DNA of 34,788 nt from a bacterium (GCA_021787655.1 JAJYLM010000004.1:1-34788); one strand, 5' to 3'. Positions 26,138 to 33,512 are shown, counted from the stretch's first letter. Numbers and translations: made by a program. The notes: generated by a model from the sequence alone, not told the origin.

Positions 26138-27028
26138 CTACGGGGTCGTCTTGAACCTGTTGTGGACCCAGAACCACAGGGCAGGCGCCCTTCGTATCTG
26201 GTGTTCGAGGATCGCGGTGTAGTGCTGGGTCAAGATCTGTACTGCCGCGTCCCTGTCCTGCACGTCATCGGCAGAGAGCGGTTTCTCATACCGGATGATA
26301 TACCCGCCGGTCACTGCATTGCGGGTTATGAACCCCGGGACGACGGCTGCGCCTGTCTTTAACGCCATCAACGCCATCGCGTACTGGGTCGCAGCAGGCC
26401 TGCCGAAGAAATCAACGAACACGGCTTCGTGCTTCAGGGTGTTCTGATCCAGCAGCATGGCAATGGTTTTCCCCTGCTTCAGGCTTCTGAGCAGCCTGAA
26501 GACTGCGTTCCTCGGCCGGACGACCTCCACGAGTGCATTCCTGCGCAGCGATTTTATGTACGCGTCGATGGAGGGGTTGTGGATGTCCTTTGCCACGGCA
26601 ACGAGCCCATGGTGCCTGATGCTGTGGGCTGCTGCCGCGAATTCCCAGTTGCCGATGTGTCCGGTCAGCAGAAAAACACCCTTGCCGCGCCGGACTGCTT
26701 CCTCGTAATAGTCCTCGCATTCAAAGGTGAATTTCTGTTCGACGACAGTGCTGTCAAAGCGTGCCATCCGCGGAAAGATCATGAATGTTTCGATGATGTT
26801 CACATAGCTTTCTTTCAGAATGCGCGTCCTGTTGTCCCCGCTCATGCCGGGAAAGGCGGACTGGATATTCGCCTGTGCTATGGCGCGGTGTTTCGGATCG
26901 AGGGCGTACCACAGGTGCCCGAAGAACGACGCAACAGCGCGGACGTGCTTCTCTGACAATCTGTTGATGATACCCACCACGCCCCTGAGCAGCAGGTACT
27001 CTATGAAGTATCTGGTCTTTTTGATCAT
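26138..27028 (-). CDS. lpxL: Lipid A late acyltransferase (LpxL/HtrB family)
   Basis: Membrane-associated acyltransferase that adds a secondary acyl chain to Kdo-lipid IV-A or a related lipid A precursor. The catalytic HX4E motif is HIGNWE within LLTGHIGNWEFAA. The N-terminal segment ARYFIEYLLLRGVVGIINRL-like is hydrophobic and precedes a conserved HLWYALDPKHRAIAQANI. A DQN motif follows in MLLDQNTLKHEAVFVDFFG. ATG 27028 gives 296 residues and overlaps the lpxK stop (ATGA), so the two are coupled. Which acyl chain and which position are used (LpxL versus LpxM role) cannot be told. Confidence 0.9.
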   Translation of the reverse strand: MIKKTRYFIEYLLLRGVVGIINRLSEKHVRAVASFFGHLWYALDPKHRAIAQANIQSAFPGMSGDNRTRILKESYVNIIETFMIFPRMARFDSTVVEQKFTFECEDYYEEAVRRGKGVFLLTGHIGNWEFAAAAHSIRHHGLVAVAKDIHNPSIDAYIKSLRRNALVEVVRPRNAVFRLLRSLKQGKTIAMLLDQNTLKHEAVFVDFFGRPAATQYAMALMALKTGAAVVPGFITRNAVTGGYIIRYEKPLSADDVQDRDAAVQILTQHYTAILEHQIRRAPALWFWVHNRFKTTP

Positions 27029-28086
27029 GGCAGCAGTCCTTTGCTCCGCAGCAGGCCGGACAGAACGCCGCTGTCCTCTTCGACTGCTATATCGACGTAC
27101 AGCCACGCGACAGCGCTGTCCCTGCGCAGCCCCTTCATCTTCACAGCGTCCTTGGCCGTGATGATCACGGCATCCGGAGCATACCGCCGGGTGAGGGACG
27201 CCAGTTCGTGTTCGCCGTACGTATGGTGGTCCGTCTTCGCCACGCAGTGGGCCGGCTGGATGCCGAGCGATCCGAGGAGCTTGAAAAAGCTGTCCGGAAA
27301 AGCGATCCCTGCGAGGGCGACGATAGTTTTGTTGCGCAGCTGTTCTGCTGGTACAGGCTGGTCGCTGTCGAGGGATTTGACGGCCCTGACCCGGTACGTG
27401 AAATGAAATGTTCCTGTCGTGCCGACATGACGGCGCAGGAGCGTTTCGATTGTTGTGTCCTCTCTGCCCTTGATGCCGATGACATCTGCAAAGCGCAGTG
27501 CTGCCGGCGGTTCCCGCAGGGGCCCTGCGGGCAGCAGGTGGCCGTTGCCAAAACCCTTATCCCCGTCAATCAGGACGAGGTCGATGTCCCTCGCTACCCG
27601 AAGGTGGGAAAATCCGTCGTCAAGGACGATGACCTCGGGATGGTAGTGCTGTTCGACGAATCGGACGACGTCCGACTTTTTTTCCCCGACAGCGACGATC
27701 GTACCGGGGACCGTGCTCGCTATCAGGTATGGTTCGTCACCGCATACGTCCGGGCCCATCAGGACAGACCGTCCGTCCGACACTATCCTGATGCCGCTGC
27801 CGCCCGAAGCGTATCCCCGCGCGACAACAGCAATCTTCTTTCCTTTCAGGAGCGTGCACAGGTGTATCACCATCGGCGTTTTTCCCGTACCACCGACCGT
27901 CAGGTTACCGACAGAGATGCAGGGACACGACGGTGTGTAGGCGTTCAGAACACCCCGAAGGTACAGCCACCTCCGGGCTGCCGTTCCGAAACGAAACAGG
28001 AAGGACAGCACCAGCAGCGGCAGCAGCAGCATATCGCGGATCGTACTTTTTGAATCCCACACAGCATGTTCGAGAGAACGTCTCAT
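27025..28086 (-). CDS. lpxK: Tetraacyldisaccharide 4'-kinase
   Basis: LpxK phosphorylates the 4' position of the tetraacyl disaccharide to give lipid IV-A at the inner membrane. A hydrophobic N-terminal helix (about residues 18-34) is followed by the P-loop SVGNLTVGGTGKTPM (GGTGKT at 65-70), then VVARGYAS and VLDDGFSHLRVARDIDLVLID, all in family order. Length 353 is normal. ATG 28086 has AGGG seven bases upstream. It precedes lpxL with a 4-base overlap. With lpxL it shows that the organism makes lipid A. About 100 bp separate it from the lipoprotein gene upstream, in which I see no further gene. Confidence 0.95.
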   Translation of the reverse strand: MRRSLEHAVWDSKSTIRDMLLLPLLVLSFLFRFGTAARRWLYLRGVLNAYTPSCPCISVGNLTVGGTGKTPMVIHLCTLLKGKKIAVVARGYASGGSGIRIVSDGRSVLMGPDVCGDEPYLIASTVPGTIVAVGEKKSDVVRFVEQHYHPEVIVLDDGFSHLRVARDIDLVLIDGDKGFGNGHLLPAGPLREPPAALRFADVIGIKGREDTTIETLLRRHVGTTGTFHFTYRVRAVKSLDSDQPVPAEQLRNKTIVALAGIAFPDSFFKLLGSLGIQPAHCVAKTDHHTYGEHELASLTRRYAPDAVIITAKDAVKMKGLRRDSAVAWLYVDIAVEEDSGVLSGLLRSKGLLP

Positions 28087-28190
28087 GTATCAGCCCTGAA
28101 TCCCTTCCGGATTTCGTCCCCGCCCACTGCGGCCCGGCGGTTCATTGCACCGTGCAGGATCTTCATACAAACATTCCGTTGTACAGCGTA

Positions 28191-28655
28191 TTACGGGGCA
28201 AAAAATGTGACCAGCAGGACCTGCCTGCCGCCCGGAGAATTGAGGTAATAGGATACCTGCCGGTCGTGCTTGAGCATTTCGATAATATAACCGGACAGCC
28301 GGACATCGTACCCCTGAAACCTGCCCACCGATCCTCCCGCACCGACGACCTGGACTGTTCCCTTGTACGGTGTACCGTCCTGCATATCAATCTCAACCTG
28401 ATAGGTTTTACCCTGTTCAACCCTCACGCCGTACGGGTCATCAAGCTGTTTTCCTTCCCAGAAAGCAGCACCGTTTTGCGGTGGTATGAGGTTGACGCCG
28501 AACGACGCGTTCTCCTGCCGCAGGGTCGAGTACCTGCCCTGCAGGCTGTTCCCGTTGTCGATGGTACTGCCCTGCATGTCCGCGTTCTGCACCGCACAGG
28601 AGATCAGCACAACCATACCTGCAGCAACGAGAGGAATGATCGTCCGCATGTTCAC
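28191..28655 (-). CDS. Small predicted lipoprotein of unknown function
   Basis: Protein of 154 residues with a signal peptide and lipobox: a hydrophobic stretch then LISC, so lipidation would be at Cys20. The mature part is Gly- and Gln-rich and predicted mostly beta (GKTYQVEIDMQDGTPYKGTVQVVG), with no domain I recognise. The start is probably GTG 28655: GGGAGGT lies seven bases upstream, and the GTG overlaps the mtnP stop as GTGA. The alternative ATG 28649 has poor spacing. After Cys20 comes AVQNAD; there is no Asp at +2, so outer-membrane sorting is possible under E. coli rules. Its place between mtnP and lpxK suggests an envelope role, which is inference. Confidence 0.75.
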   Translation of the reverse strand: MNMRTIIPLVAAGMVVLISCAVQNADMQGSTIDNGNSLQGRYSTLRQENASFGVNLIPPQNGAAFWEGKQLDDPYGVRVEQGKTYQVEIDMQDGTPYKGTVQVVGAGGSVGRFQGYDVRLSGYIIEMLKHDRQVSYYLNSPGGRQVLLVTFFAP

Positions 28656-29527
28656 TTGAGGTACCTCCCGGTGATGGGGTTGAGTGCCGTTTTTATGGTC
28701 TGCGGTATAACCTCGGGGGCGGTGAGGAAACTGCTCTGCAGGGCATGTTCACAGGCACATCCGCGTTTTCCCGTGATGCGGGGAATGGCTGTGGCGATTA
28801 TTTTTTTTGCATTGGCAACGTTTTCGTTCATGATCCTGACAACGTCTTCGACATCGACATCCTTCATCCCCTGATACCAGCAGTCATAATCAGTGGCAAG
28901 CGCAAGGGTCGCATAACAGATCTCTGCCTCCCGTGCGAGCTTCGCCTCGGGCATGTTCGTCATGCCGATGATATCCACCCCCCACTGGCGGTACAGGGAC
29001 GATTCAGCACGAGATGAAAACTGCGGACCTTCGATGCAGACATAGGTTCCTCCCTTGTGCATGCGGATGCCGCTGCTTGCCCCTGCTGCAAAGAGGATGT
29101 CCGAGAGCACCGGGCACACAGGGTCGGCCATGGATACGTGGGCGACAATGCCGTCCCGGAAAAATGTTCCCGTTCTCTGCTTCGTGAGATCGATAAACTG
29201 ATCCGGAATGACGATGTCCCCGGGACGGATCTGCTCCTTCATGCTCCCGACGGCACTGACGGATATAATCCTGCTCACACCGAGCATCTTCATGCCGAAG
29301 ATGTTTGCGCGGAAATTTATCTCCGACGGAGATATCCGGTGCCCCCTGCCGTGACGCGGCAGAAAAACGACAGTCGTGCTGCCGAGGGTTCCTGTGATAT
29401 ACGCGTCCGAGGGCCTGCCGAACGGTGTTTCGAGGGTTTTCTCCTGCAGGTCCTTCAACCCCTCGATCGAATAAAGGCCGCTGCCGCCGATAATACCGAT
29501 TGTCTCGTGTGTGTTCTGTGCATCCAT
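28652..29527 (-). CDS. mtnP: S-methyl-5'-thioadenosine phosphorylase
   Basis: This enzyme of the purine nucleoside phosphorylase family 2 splits methylthioadenosine (from polyamine or other SAM use) into adenine and methylthioribose-1-phosphate for methionine salvage. IGIIGGSGLYSIEGL at the N-terminus, FLPRHGRGHRISPSEINFRANIF, SAVGSMKEQIRPGDIVIPDQFID and MTNMPEAKLAREAEICYATLALATDYDCW are family hallmarks. ATG 29527 gives 291 residues and has GGAG six bases upstream; the open frame extends 28 codons further into the structured leader, where it lacks family similarity. It is first in a long co-directional run. Some relatives act on inosine or guanosine, so the exact substrate is likely but not certain. 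Confidence 0.93.
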   Translation of the reverse strand: MDAQNTHETIGIIGGSGLYSIEGLKDLQEKTLETPFGRPSDAYITGTLGSTTVVFLPRHGRGHRISPSEINFRANIFGMKMLGVSRIISVSAVGSMKEQIRPGDIVIPDQFIDLTKQRTGTFFRDGIVAHVSMADPVCPVLSDILFAAGASSGIRMHKGGTYVCIEGPQFSSRAESSLYRQWGVDIIGMTNMPEAKLAREAEICYATLALATDYDCWYQGMKDVDVEDVVRIMNENVANAKKIIATAIPRITGKRGCACEHALQSSFLTAPEVIPQTIKTALNPITGRYLK

Positions 29528-29545
29528 GTCTTCTCCTTTTCCCCC

Positions 29546-29639
29546 GTCAGAAATCTCCGACCTGCTCAGCCGGAGAACGTGCTCCGGGATCGCAGCCGCC
29601 GTTGGCTGCAATCTGCCTCGGGCATACCGGCGGGTATAC
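29546..29639 (-). promoter_or_regulatory. Leader of mtnP made of four tandem hairpins; candidate cis-regulatory RNA
   Basis: Read toward mtnP, four adjacent stem-loops occur: GUAUACC/GGUAUGC (29639-29622, loop 4), GAUUGCAGCC/GGCUGCGAUC (29613-29588, 10 pairs, one G-U, loop 6), CCGGAG/CUCCGG (29587-29570, loop 6) and GUCGG/CUGAC (29561-29546, loop 6). The second and third abut directly. The 3' arm of the third can pair instead with CGGAG in the fourth, so two exclusive folds are possible. The last hairpin ends about 10 bases before the ribosome site. This does not match any riboswitch consensus I can recall. It could instead be a separate RNA on either strand. Confidence 0.5.
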
Positions 29640-29714
29640 TATGATACCGTACGGCGTTTACCGAAAGATACATACTCTTTTTGCCGAACATTGCAACTAT
29701 TAGCAGACCTGTGT

Positions 29715-29740
29715 CCGCCACCCCTGTCCGGCGGTTTCTT
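29715..29740 (+). terminator. Weak terminator-like hairpin
   Basis: CCGCC (29715-29719) pairs with GGCGG (29730-29734) around a 10-base loop and is followed by TTTCTT. It could end an RNA transcribed rightward through the hairpin array at 29546-29639. The stem is only 5 bp. Confidence 0.3.
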
Positions 29741-29744
29741 AATC

Positions 29745-29772
29745 TTGTATTTTATTTTATATGTCTTATACT
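29745..29772 (+). promoter_or_regulatory. Candidate promoter of the DUF2892 gene
   Basis: TTGTAT (29745-29750) and TATACT (29767-29772) are 16 bases apart in an AT-rich stretch. The -10 is strong. The predicted start would fall at or inside the GAGGAGGT ribosome site, leaving a very short leader, so a different start further upstream is possible. Confidence 0.3.
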
Positions 29773-29789
29773 TTGAAGAGGAGGTGGCT

Positions 29790-30011
29790 ATGATAAAAAA
29801 TGTCGGTTCGGCGGATAAGATTATTCGATGGATCGTTGGGCTTGCTCTCCTTTCCATGATATTCTGGGTTCATTCTTCATGGCGATGGATAGGGCTCATT
29901 GGTTTCATTCCGATCCTCACCGGAAGTATTAATTACTGTCCGCTCTACTCGGTGATCGGCGTTTCAACAGCGAAAAAAGAAGATCAACCCCAGCCGGGCG
30001 AGAAAAAATAA
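29790..30011 (+). CDS. Small DUF2892-family inner-membrane protein
   Basis: Protein of 73 residues with two hydrophobic segments (IIRWIVGLALLSMIFWV and WIGLIGFIPILTGSI) and then CPLYSVIGVST, the usual end of DUF2892 (YgaP membrane-domain) proteins. A charged tail rich in Lys, Gln and Pro follows. Its function is not known; in YgaP the same segment anchors a rhodanese domain, absent here. GAGGAGGT five bases before the ATG is the strongest ribosome site in the window. It stands alone on the plus strand between divergent mtnP and convergent rubrerythrin, with a clear terminator after it. Confidence 0.85.
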   Translation: MIKNVGSADKIIRWIVGLALLSMIFWVHSSWRWIGLIGFIPILTGSINYCPLYSVIGVSTAKKEDQPQPGEKK

Positions 30012-30015
30012 TACA

Positions 30016-30047
30016 GGGGGGCGCGTTCAGACGCTGCCCCTTTTTTT
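30016..30047 (+). terminator. Intrinsic terminator after the DUF2892 gene, probably bidirectional
   Basis: A GC-rich hairpin (GGGGC...GCGT-TCAG-ACGC-T-GCCCC, one bulged T) is followed by seven Ts ending in the stop codon of the convergent rubrerythrin gene. On the minus strand it is followed by TATTATTTTTT, so it can serve both genes. Confidence 0.85.
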
Positions 30048-30549
30048 AAAATTTTTTAAACCGTTCTATCTTCGCACCGCAAACGGGACACACAGCAGGG
30101 GCTTCTCCCTCGACTGTAAATCCGCAGACATCGCAGATATAGAGGTCACCGAGAGCGATGTCCTTCCCCTGATCGACTGTCTGTTTCGCTTTCGTGTACA
30201 TCTCTTCATGCACCTTTTCAGCCTCAAGAGCGTAATTGGTCGACCTGACTGCAGTCTGTTCTTTCTGGAGTTCCGCCACGGTCTTGAACGCCGGATACAT
30301 CTCTTCGACCTCGTAGGTTTCACCATCGATTCCGGCCTGGAGGTTTTTTGACGAATCGTTGATTTCTCCAAGAGCACGGTAATGGTTGGTGGCGTGTACC
30401 TGTTCCGCAAATGATATCGCCTTGAACAACCGCGCGAGGTTGGCTTTTTTCTCCCGTTCCGCCCGTTCAGAGAAAATCAAATACTTCATGTGTGCCTGGG
30501 ATTCCCCTGCAAAAGCAGCACGGAGATTTTGTTCCGTCATTTTTCTCAT
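30046..30549 (-). CDS. Rubrerythrin
   Basis: Non-haem iron peroxidase that reduces hydrogen peroxide, typical of anaerobes and microaerophiles. The ferritin-like four-helix domain has the diiron ligands in FAGESQAHMKYL, SFAEQVHATNHY, EMYPAFKTVAELQ and EAEKVHEEMY. A C-terminal rubredoxin-like knuckle is present: CDVCG and CPVCG. Length is 167, in the short range of the family. ATG 30549 has GGAG six bases upstream; an ATG three codons later is possible. It begins 13 bp after the dnaN stop with no terminator between, so it is probably cotranscribed with dnaN, which is an unusual pairing. The gene ends in the bidirectional terminator. Confidence 0.93.
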   Translation of the reverse strand: MRKMTEQNLRAAFAGESQAHMKYLIFSERAEREKKANLARLFKAISFAEQVHATNHYRALGEINDSSKNLQAGIDGETYEVEEMYPAFKTVAELQKEQTAVRSTNYALEAEKVHEEMYTKAKQTVDQGKDIALGDLYICDVCGFTVEGEAPAVCPVCGAKIERFKKF

Positions 30550-30562
30550 ATCATTCTCCCTG

Positions 30563-31657
30563 TTACATCCTCATCGGCATGATCAGATTCAAATGTTTTT
30601 TGTTGTCGTCTGCATAAAAGGTGCTTGCACTCTGCTCGTTGTTGAACCCGAGGGTGACAAATTCGCCCTCAATAGAGTTCAAACAGTCAATCAGGTACTT
30701 GCCGTTGAACCCGATCTTGAGAGGCTCTTTTTTATACTCTATTTCAAGCTCCTCTTTGACTTCTCCGATATCCGGCTCGTTGCTTTCGACGACAAAGCTG
30801 TTCTCGTTCATGGTGAAGATGACCCGAGATATTTTTTCCTGATAGATCGATTGTGCCCTCTTGACAGCTGCGACGAGTTCTTCTTTTTTGAGCTTGATGT
30901 TGATTTTGGTCTCCGGCGGAATAACCGACTTGTAATCCGGGAAGTCATAGTCGAGCAGCCGTATCTGAATAATCGTGTTTCCTATCCTGACGATGAAATT
31001 CTTATTTTTTTCGATGGCTATTCCGACTTCCTTTTCTGTTCCTATTTTCTTGATCTCATAAAGACCTTTCCTTGGAACGATGATACCTTTCGTCAATCCT
31101 TCTATGGCGTTGATCTCTGCATCTTCATACATTGCAAGACGGTGACTGTCCGTTGCAACACACCTCAGATTATCGGCAATCTTTTCTATATAAACACCGT
31201 TCAGACTGTACTTGACCTCGTCCATCGATGTCGCATAGATCGTTTTATCGATCATCGTTAAGAGCTTCTCGTACGTTAAGGTCGTATAATTGCCTTTATA
31301 CTCGTCGATATGCGGAAAATCCTCGGCCTGTAATACCTTCAGTCTCCCGGATATCTTTCCCGTACTGATCAGAATAAAACCATCATCCTGTTTTATGCGG
31401 ATATCCCTGTCCGGCAGTTCCCGTATATAATCGTAAAATTTCTTAGCAGGTATTGAAACCTGACCCTGGCTGGCAATACTGCAGTTTATCTTACTGATAA
31501 TAGTAACTTCAAGGTCCGTGCCGATAATAGTCAGGGTTTCTTTATCTGCTATCATCAGGATATTGGACAAAATAGGCATCGTCGCCTTTCGTTCGGTAGC
31601 TCCGATAACCTTACTGATCTCGATCATCAATATTCTTTTATCTATGGTCAGTTCCAT
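30563..31657 (-). CDS. dnaN: DNA polymerase III beta sliding clamp
   Basis: DnaN forms the ring-shaped clamp that holds DNA polymerase III and many repair proteins on DNA. The 364 residues fit the three-domain family. Recognisable segments include GATERKATMPILSNILM, FYDYIRELPD, ATDSHRLAMYEDAE, PRKGLYEIKK and the C-terminal FNGKYLIDCLNS with the final LIMPMRM, which lines the partner-binding pocket in other clamps. AGGAG six bases before ATG 31657 supports the start. It follows dnaA by 185 bp. That gap has a good promoter bracketed by DnaA-box-like sites and a hairpin with a T-run. Confidence 0.97.
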   Translation of the reverse strand: MELTIDKRILMIEISKVIGATERKATMPILSNILMIADKETLTIIGTDLEVTIISKINCSIASQGQVSIPAKKFYDYIRELPDRDIRIKQDDGFILISTGKISGRLKVLQAEDFPHIDEYKGNYTTLTYEKLLTMIDKTIYATSMDEVKYSLNGVYIEKIADNLRCVATDSHRLAMYEDAEINAIEGLTKGIIVPRKGLYEIKKIGTEKEVGIAIEKNKNFIVRIGNTIIQIRLLDYDFPDYKSVIPPETKINIKLKKEELVAAVKRAQSIYQEKISRVIFTMNENSFVVESNEPDIGEVKEELEIEYKKEPLKIGFNGKYLIDCLNSIEGEFVTLGFNNEQSASTFYADDNKKHLNLIMPMRM

Positions 31658-31704
31658 GTGTTTCTCCTAATAGGTTTTTAATTTTAATAGTAATAAAGAG
31701 TGTG

Positions 31705-31725
31705 AAAAAAGAGAGCATGCGCTCT
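31705..31725 (-). terminator. Hairpin plus U-run in the dnaA-dnaN gap (terminator or attenuator)
   Basis: On the minus strand AGAGC-GCAT-GCTCT is followed by C and six Ts. It lies downstream of the predicted dnaN promoter and about 50 bases before the dnaN start. It could end dnaA transcripts, or reduce read-through from the dnaN promoter. Confidence 0.45.
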
Positions 31726-31786
31726 ATACTATTGAAATCGTTGTACCTCCGCATGTTTGTCCATGTTTATTGTCTTGTTCATAGTT

Positions 31787-31795
31787 TGTTGATAA
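31787..31795 (-). promoter_or_regulatory. DnaA-box-like site
   Basis: TTATCAACA on the minus strand, one mismatch from TTATNCACA. It lies just downstream of the -10 of the predicted dnaN promoter and forms a 10-bp inverted pair (TTGTTGATAA/TTATCAACAA) with the site at 31820. Confidence 0.5.
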
Positions 31796-31797
31796 AT

Positions 31798-31826
31798 AAT
31801 ATAAAAAATAAATTGCAACTTATCAA
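31798..31826 (-). promoter_or_regulatory. Predicted dnaN promoter
   Basis: TTGATA (31826-31821) and TATATT (31803-31798) are 17 bases apart, each 5 of 6 to consensus. The -35 overlaps one TTATCAACA site and the second lies just past the -10. Confidence 0.6.
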
Positions 31827-31828
31827 CA
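31820..31828 (+). promoter_or_regulatory. DnaA-box-like site overlapping the dnaN -35
   Basis: TTATCAACA on the plus strand, one mismatch from consensus, covering the -35 of the predicted dnaN promoter. DnaA bound here would block polymerase. Confidence 0.5.
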
Positions 31829-31842
31829 ACTTTTTAAAGAGA

Positions 31843-33156
31843 TTATCCTAACCCTTTTTTTATCTTTTCAACAGCGTCCTTGATGCTTTGGTTCTCCTGG
31901 ATCATCCCGGAAATTTTATTCACGGAGTGAATGACCGTAGAATGATCCTTATTTCCAAACTGGAGCCCGATCTCCGGGTATGAAGCGTTCGTGAGCGTGC
32001 GGGACAAAAACATGGCAATCTGCCGCGGGAGTGCAATGAACTTCATCCGCTTATTCGAGAGAAGGTCGGAAACCTTGATCTTGAAGTGCATCGCAACGGC
32101 CTTTTGTATGTCGTCGATGGTAAGCCACTTGTCTTTTTTCCGGATCAATCCGGACAGGACTTCTTTTGCAACGTGGATGTTGAGTTTCGTCTTGGTCAGC
32201 AAGGCGTACGCGGAGAGCCGGGTCAGATAGCCTTCAAGTTCACGGATGTTCGACTGGGTGTTGTAGGCGAGAAAAAATGCAATTTCGTCATCGATGCCAA
32301 TGTGGTCGTCCTCTGCCTTCTTTTTGATGATCGCGACCTTTGTCTCGATATCAGGTACCTGGATATCTGCTATGAGCCCCATTTCGAACCTGCTCCTCAG
32401 ACGTTCCTCGATATTGGGTATCTCTTTCGGAAGCTTGTCCGACGTAAACACGATCTGTTTTTTTTCTTCATACAGCGTGTTGAACGTGTGAAACATTTCT
32501 TCCTGGGAGCGCTCCTTGTTGGAGATGAACTGGATATCGTCGATCAGTAAGACATCGCAGTTCCGGTATACCTCACGGAACAGATCCATCTTCCGGTCCC
32601 TGAGGTGGTTGACGAGATCGTTCACGAAATTCTCGGTCGTAATGTAAATGATGTTCAGGCCGTTATGCTCGTTGTCGATGAGGTTGCCGATCGCATTGAT
32701 GACATGGGTTTTTCCCAGCCCGACCCCGCCATAGATGAAGAGAGGGTTGTATGCCTTCCCGGGGTTCTGGGATACGGCAATTGCAGCGGCACTTGCGAAT
32801 TTATTCGATTCGCCGACGACGTAATTATCGAAGGTATAATTTTTGAGAAGTCCCTTGGAGTTGTTCAGGGGAATAAACCCGGCAGGTGGCAGTTTCTGGC
32901 TGTTTGTCTCTAAATCTTCTCTGTCATCGATGACCAGTTCGACACTCGTGGTATCATTCAGGAGTGTCCTTGCCAGCTTGACGATATCTTCATGGTAATG
33001 ACTCTTAATCCAGTCCAGCGAAAAATCATCCGGAACACCAAGGACCAGAGCATTATTGTCAAAACTCAATGGATTTAAAATAGTTATCCACGGATCATCA
33101 TTCGTATCTTTATACATACTGACAAGTTCTTTTTTTATCTTTTCCCAAGCTTCCAT
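31843..33156 (-). CDS. dnaA: Chromosomal replication initiator DnaA
   Basis: DnaA binds DnaA boxes at oriC and melts the adjacent AT-rich DNA. Domain I is N-terminal (MEAWEKIKKELVSMYK...WITILNPLSF). The AAA+ domain starts with NYTFDNYVVGESNKFA, Walker A is GGVGLGKTH, Walker B LLIDDIQFI, and sensor/Arg-finger region IEERLRSRFEMGL. Domain IV ends with the box-recognition helix signature FGNKDHSTVIHSV. ATG 33156 gives 437 residues and has GGGAGG five bases upstream; 26 more open codons upstream lie in the AT-rich leader and are not coding. A TTATCCACG site (33084-33092, one mismatch from the perfect box) lies inside the 5' part of the gene. Confidence 0.97.
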   Translation of the reverse strand: MEAWEKIKKELVSMYKDTNDDPWITILNPLSFDNNALVLGVPDDFSLDWIKSHYHEDIVKLARTLLNDTTSVELVIDDREDLETNSQKLPPAGFIPLNNSKGLLKNYTFDNYVVGESNKFASAAAIAVSQNPGKAYNPLFIYGGVGLGKTHVINAIGNLIDNEHNGLNIIYITTENFVNDLVNHLRDRKMDLFREVYRNCDVLLIDDIQFISNKERSQEEMFHTFNTLYEEKKQIVFTSDKLPKEIPNIEERLRSRFEMGLIADIQVPDIETKVAIIKKKAEDDHIGIDDEIAFFLAYNTQSNIRELEGYLTRLSAYALLTKTKLNIHVAKEVLSGLIRKKDKWLTIDDIQKAVAMHFKIKVSDLLSNKRMKFIALPRQIAMFLSRTLTNASYPEIGLQFGNKDHSTVIHSVNKISGMIQENQSIKDAVEKIKKGLG

Positions 33157-33249
33157 TGAGCCTCCCTTATAATTAGCATATAATTTGTTGTGTAACTTGT
33201 TGAGATCAAAAGCAAACCAACGAGAGAAACACACAAGTTTTTCAACACC

Positions 33250-33258
33250 TGTGGAAAA
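33250..33258 (-). promoter_or_regulatory. DnaA box upstream of dnaA
   Basis: TTTTCCACA on the minus strand fits the relaxed consensus TTWTNCACA. It lies in the dnaA leader, about 95 bases before the start codon, and could serve autoregulation. Confidence 0.5.
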
Positions 33259-33441
33259 CTTAAAAAGTCGTTATAAAATAAATAATTATAGCTCATATTA
33301 TCTGTTTTTTTTCAGGCGTTTGCAGTATCAGTTGCAGCCTTTTTGAAACAATATATAGTATGGTCCAAAAAATAACCACAACGTGTTGTTTTTATATAAG
33401 ATATTGAAATATAAAAACAAATTAGCTTTTTTCATGACCTC

Positions 33442-33469
33442 ATATTATGCAATAATAGTTGCTTGTCAA
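33442..33469 (-). promoter_or_regulatory. Predicted dnaA promoter
   Basis: A perfect TTGACA (33469-33464) and TAATAT (33447-33442) are 16 bases apart on the minus strand. The transcript would have a leader of about 280 bases. The insertion sequence ends only about 22 bp upstream of the -35. Confidence 0.55.
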
Positions 33470-33481
33470 GCTTTTAATTAT

Positions 33482-33491
33482 ATATTTTATA
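33482..33491. repeat. Target-site duplication, left copy
   Basis: ATATTTTATA here and at 34770-34779 flank the insertion sequence directly. Ten bases fits the 9-12 bp duplications known for the IS4 family. The region is AT-rich, so a chance match is possible but a 10-base match in register with both IS ends is unlikely. Confidence 0.7.
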
Positions 33492-33492
33492 C

Positions 33493-33512
33493 CACTACTG
33501 TCCGGTTAAAAT
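33493..33512 (+). repeat. Left terminal inverted repeat of the IS element
   Basis: Matches the right end at 17 of 20 positions; the core TGTCCGGT is at 33499. The transposase stop codon (33506-33508) lies inside it. Confidence 0.8.

Larger units (their letters stand above)
33157..33491. other. AT-rich region upstream of dnaA; candidate replication origin or dnaA control region
   Basis: No gene is seen in these 335 bases. The stretch is strongly AT-rich, with TTATAA/TATATA runs suited to melting, a near-consensus DnaA box at 33250-33258 and a good promoter at 33442-33469. A second inverted segment (ACAAC-GT-GTTGT) is near 33380. Only one near-consensus box is present, fewer than in many origins, so the dnaA-dnaN gap or a site beyond the window could be the real origin. 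Confidence 0.4.

Noticed and set aside
29528..29639. Known SAM, SAH or preQ1 riboswitch upstream of mtnP
   Set aside because: I could not match the conserved cores I know for these classes; reported only as a structured leader.
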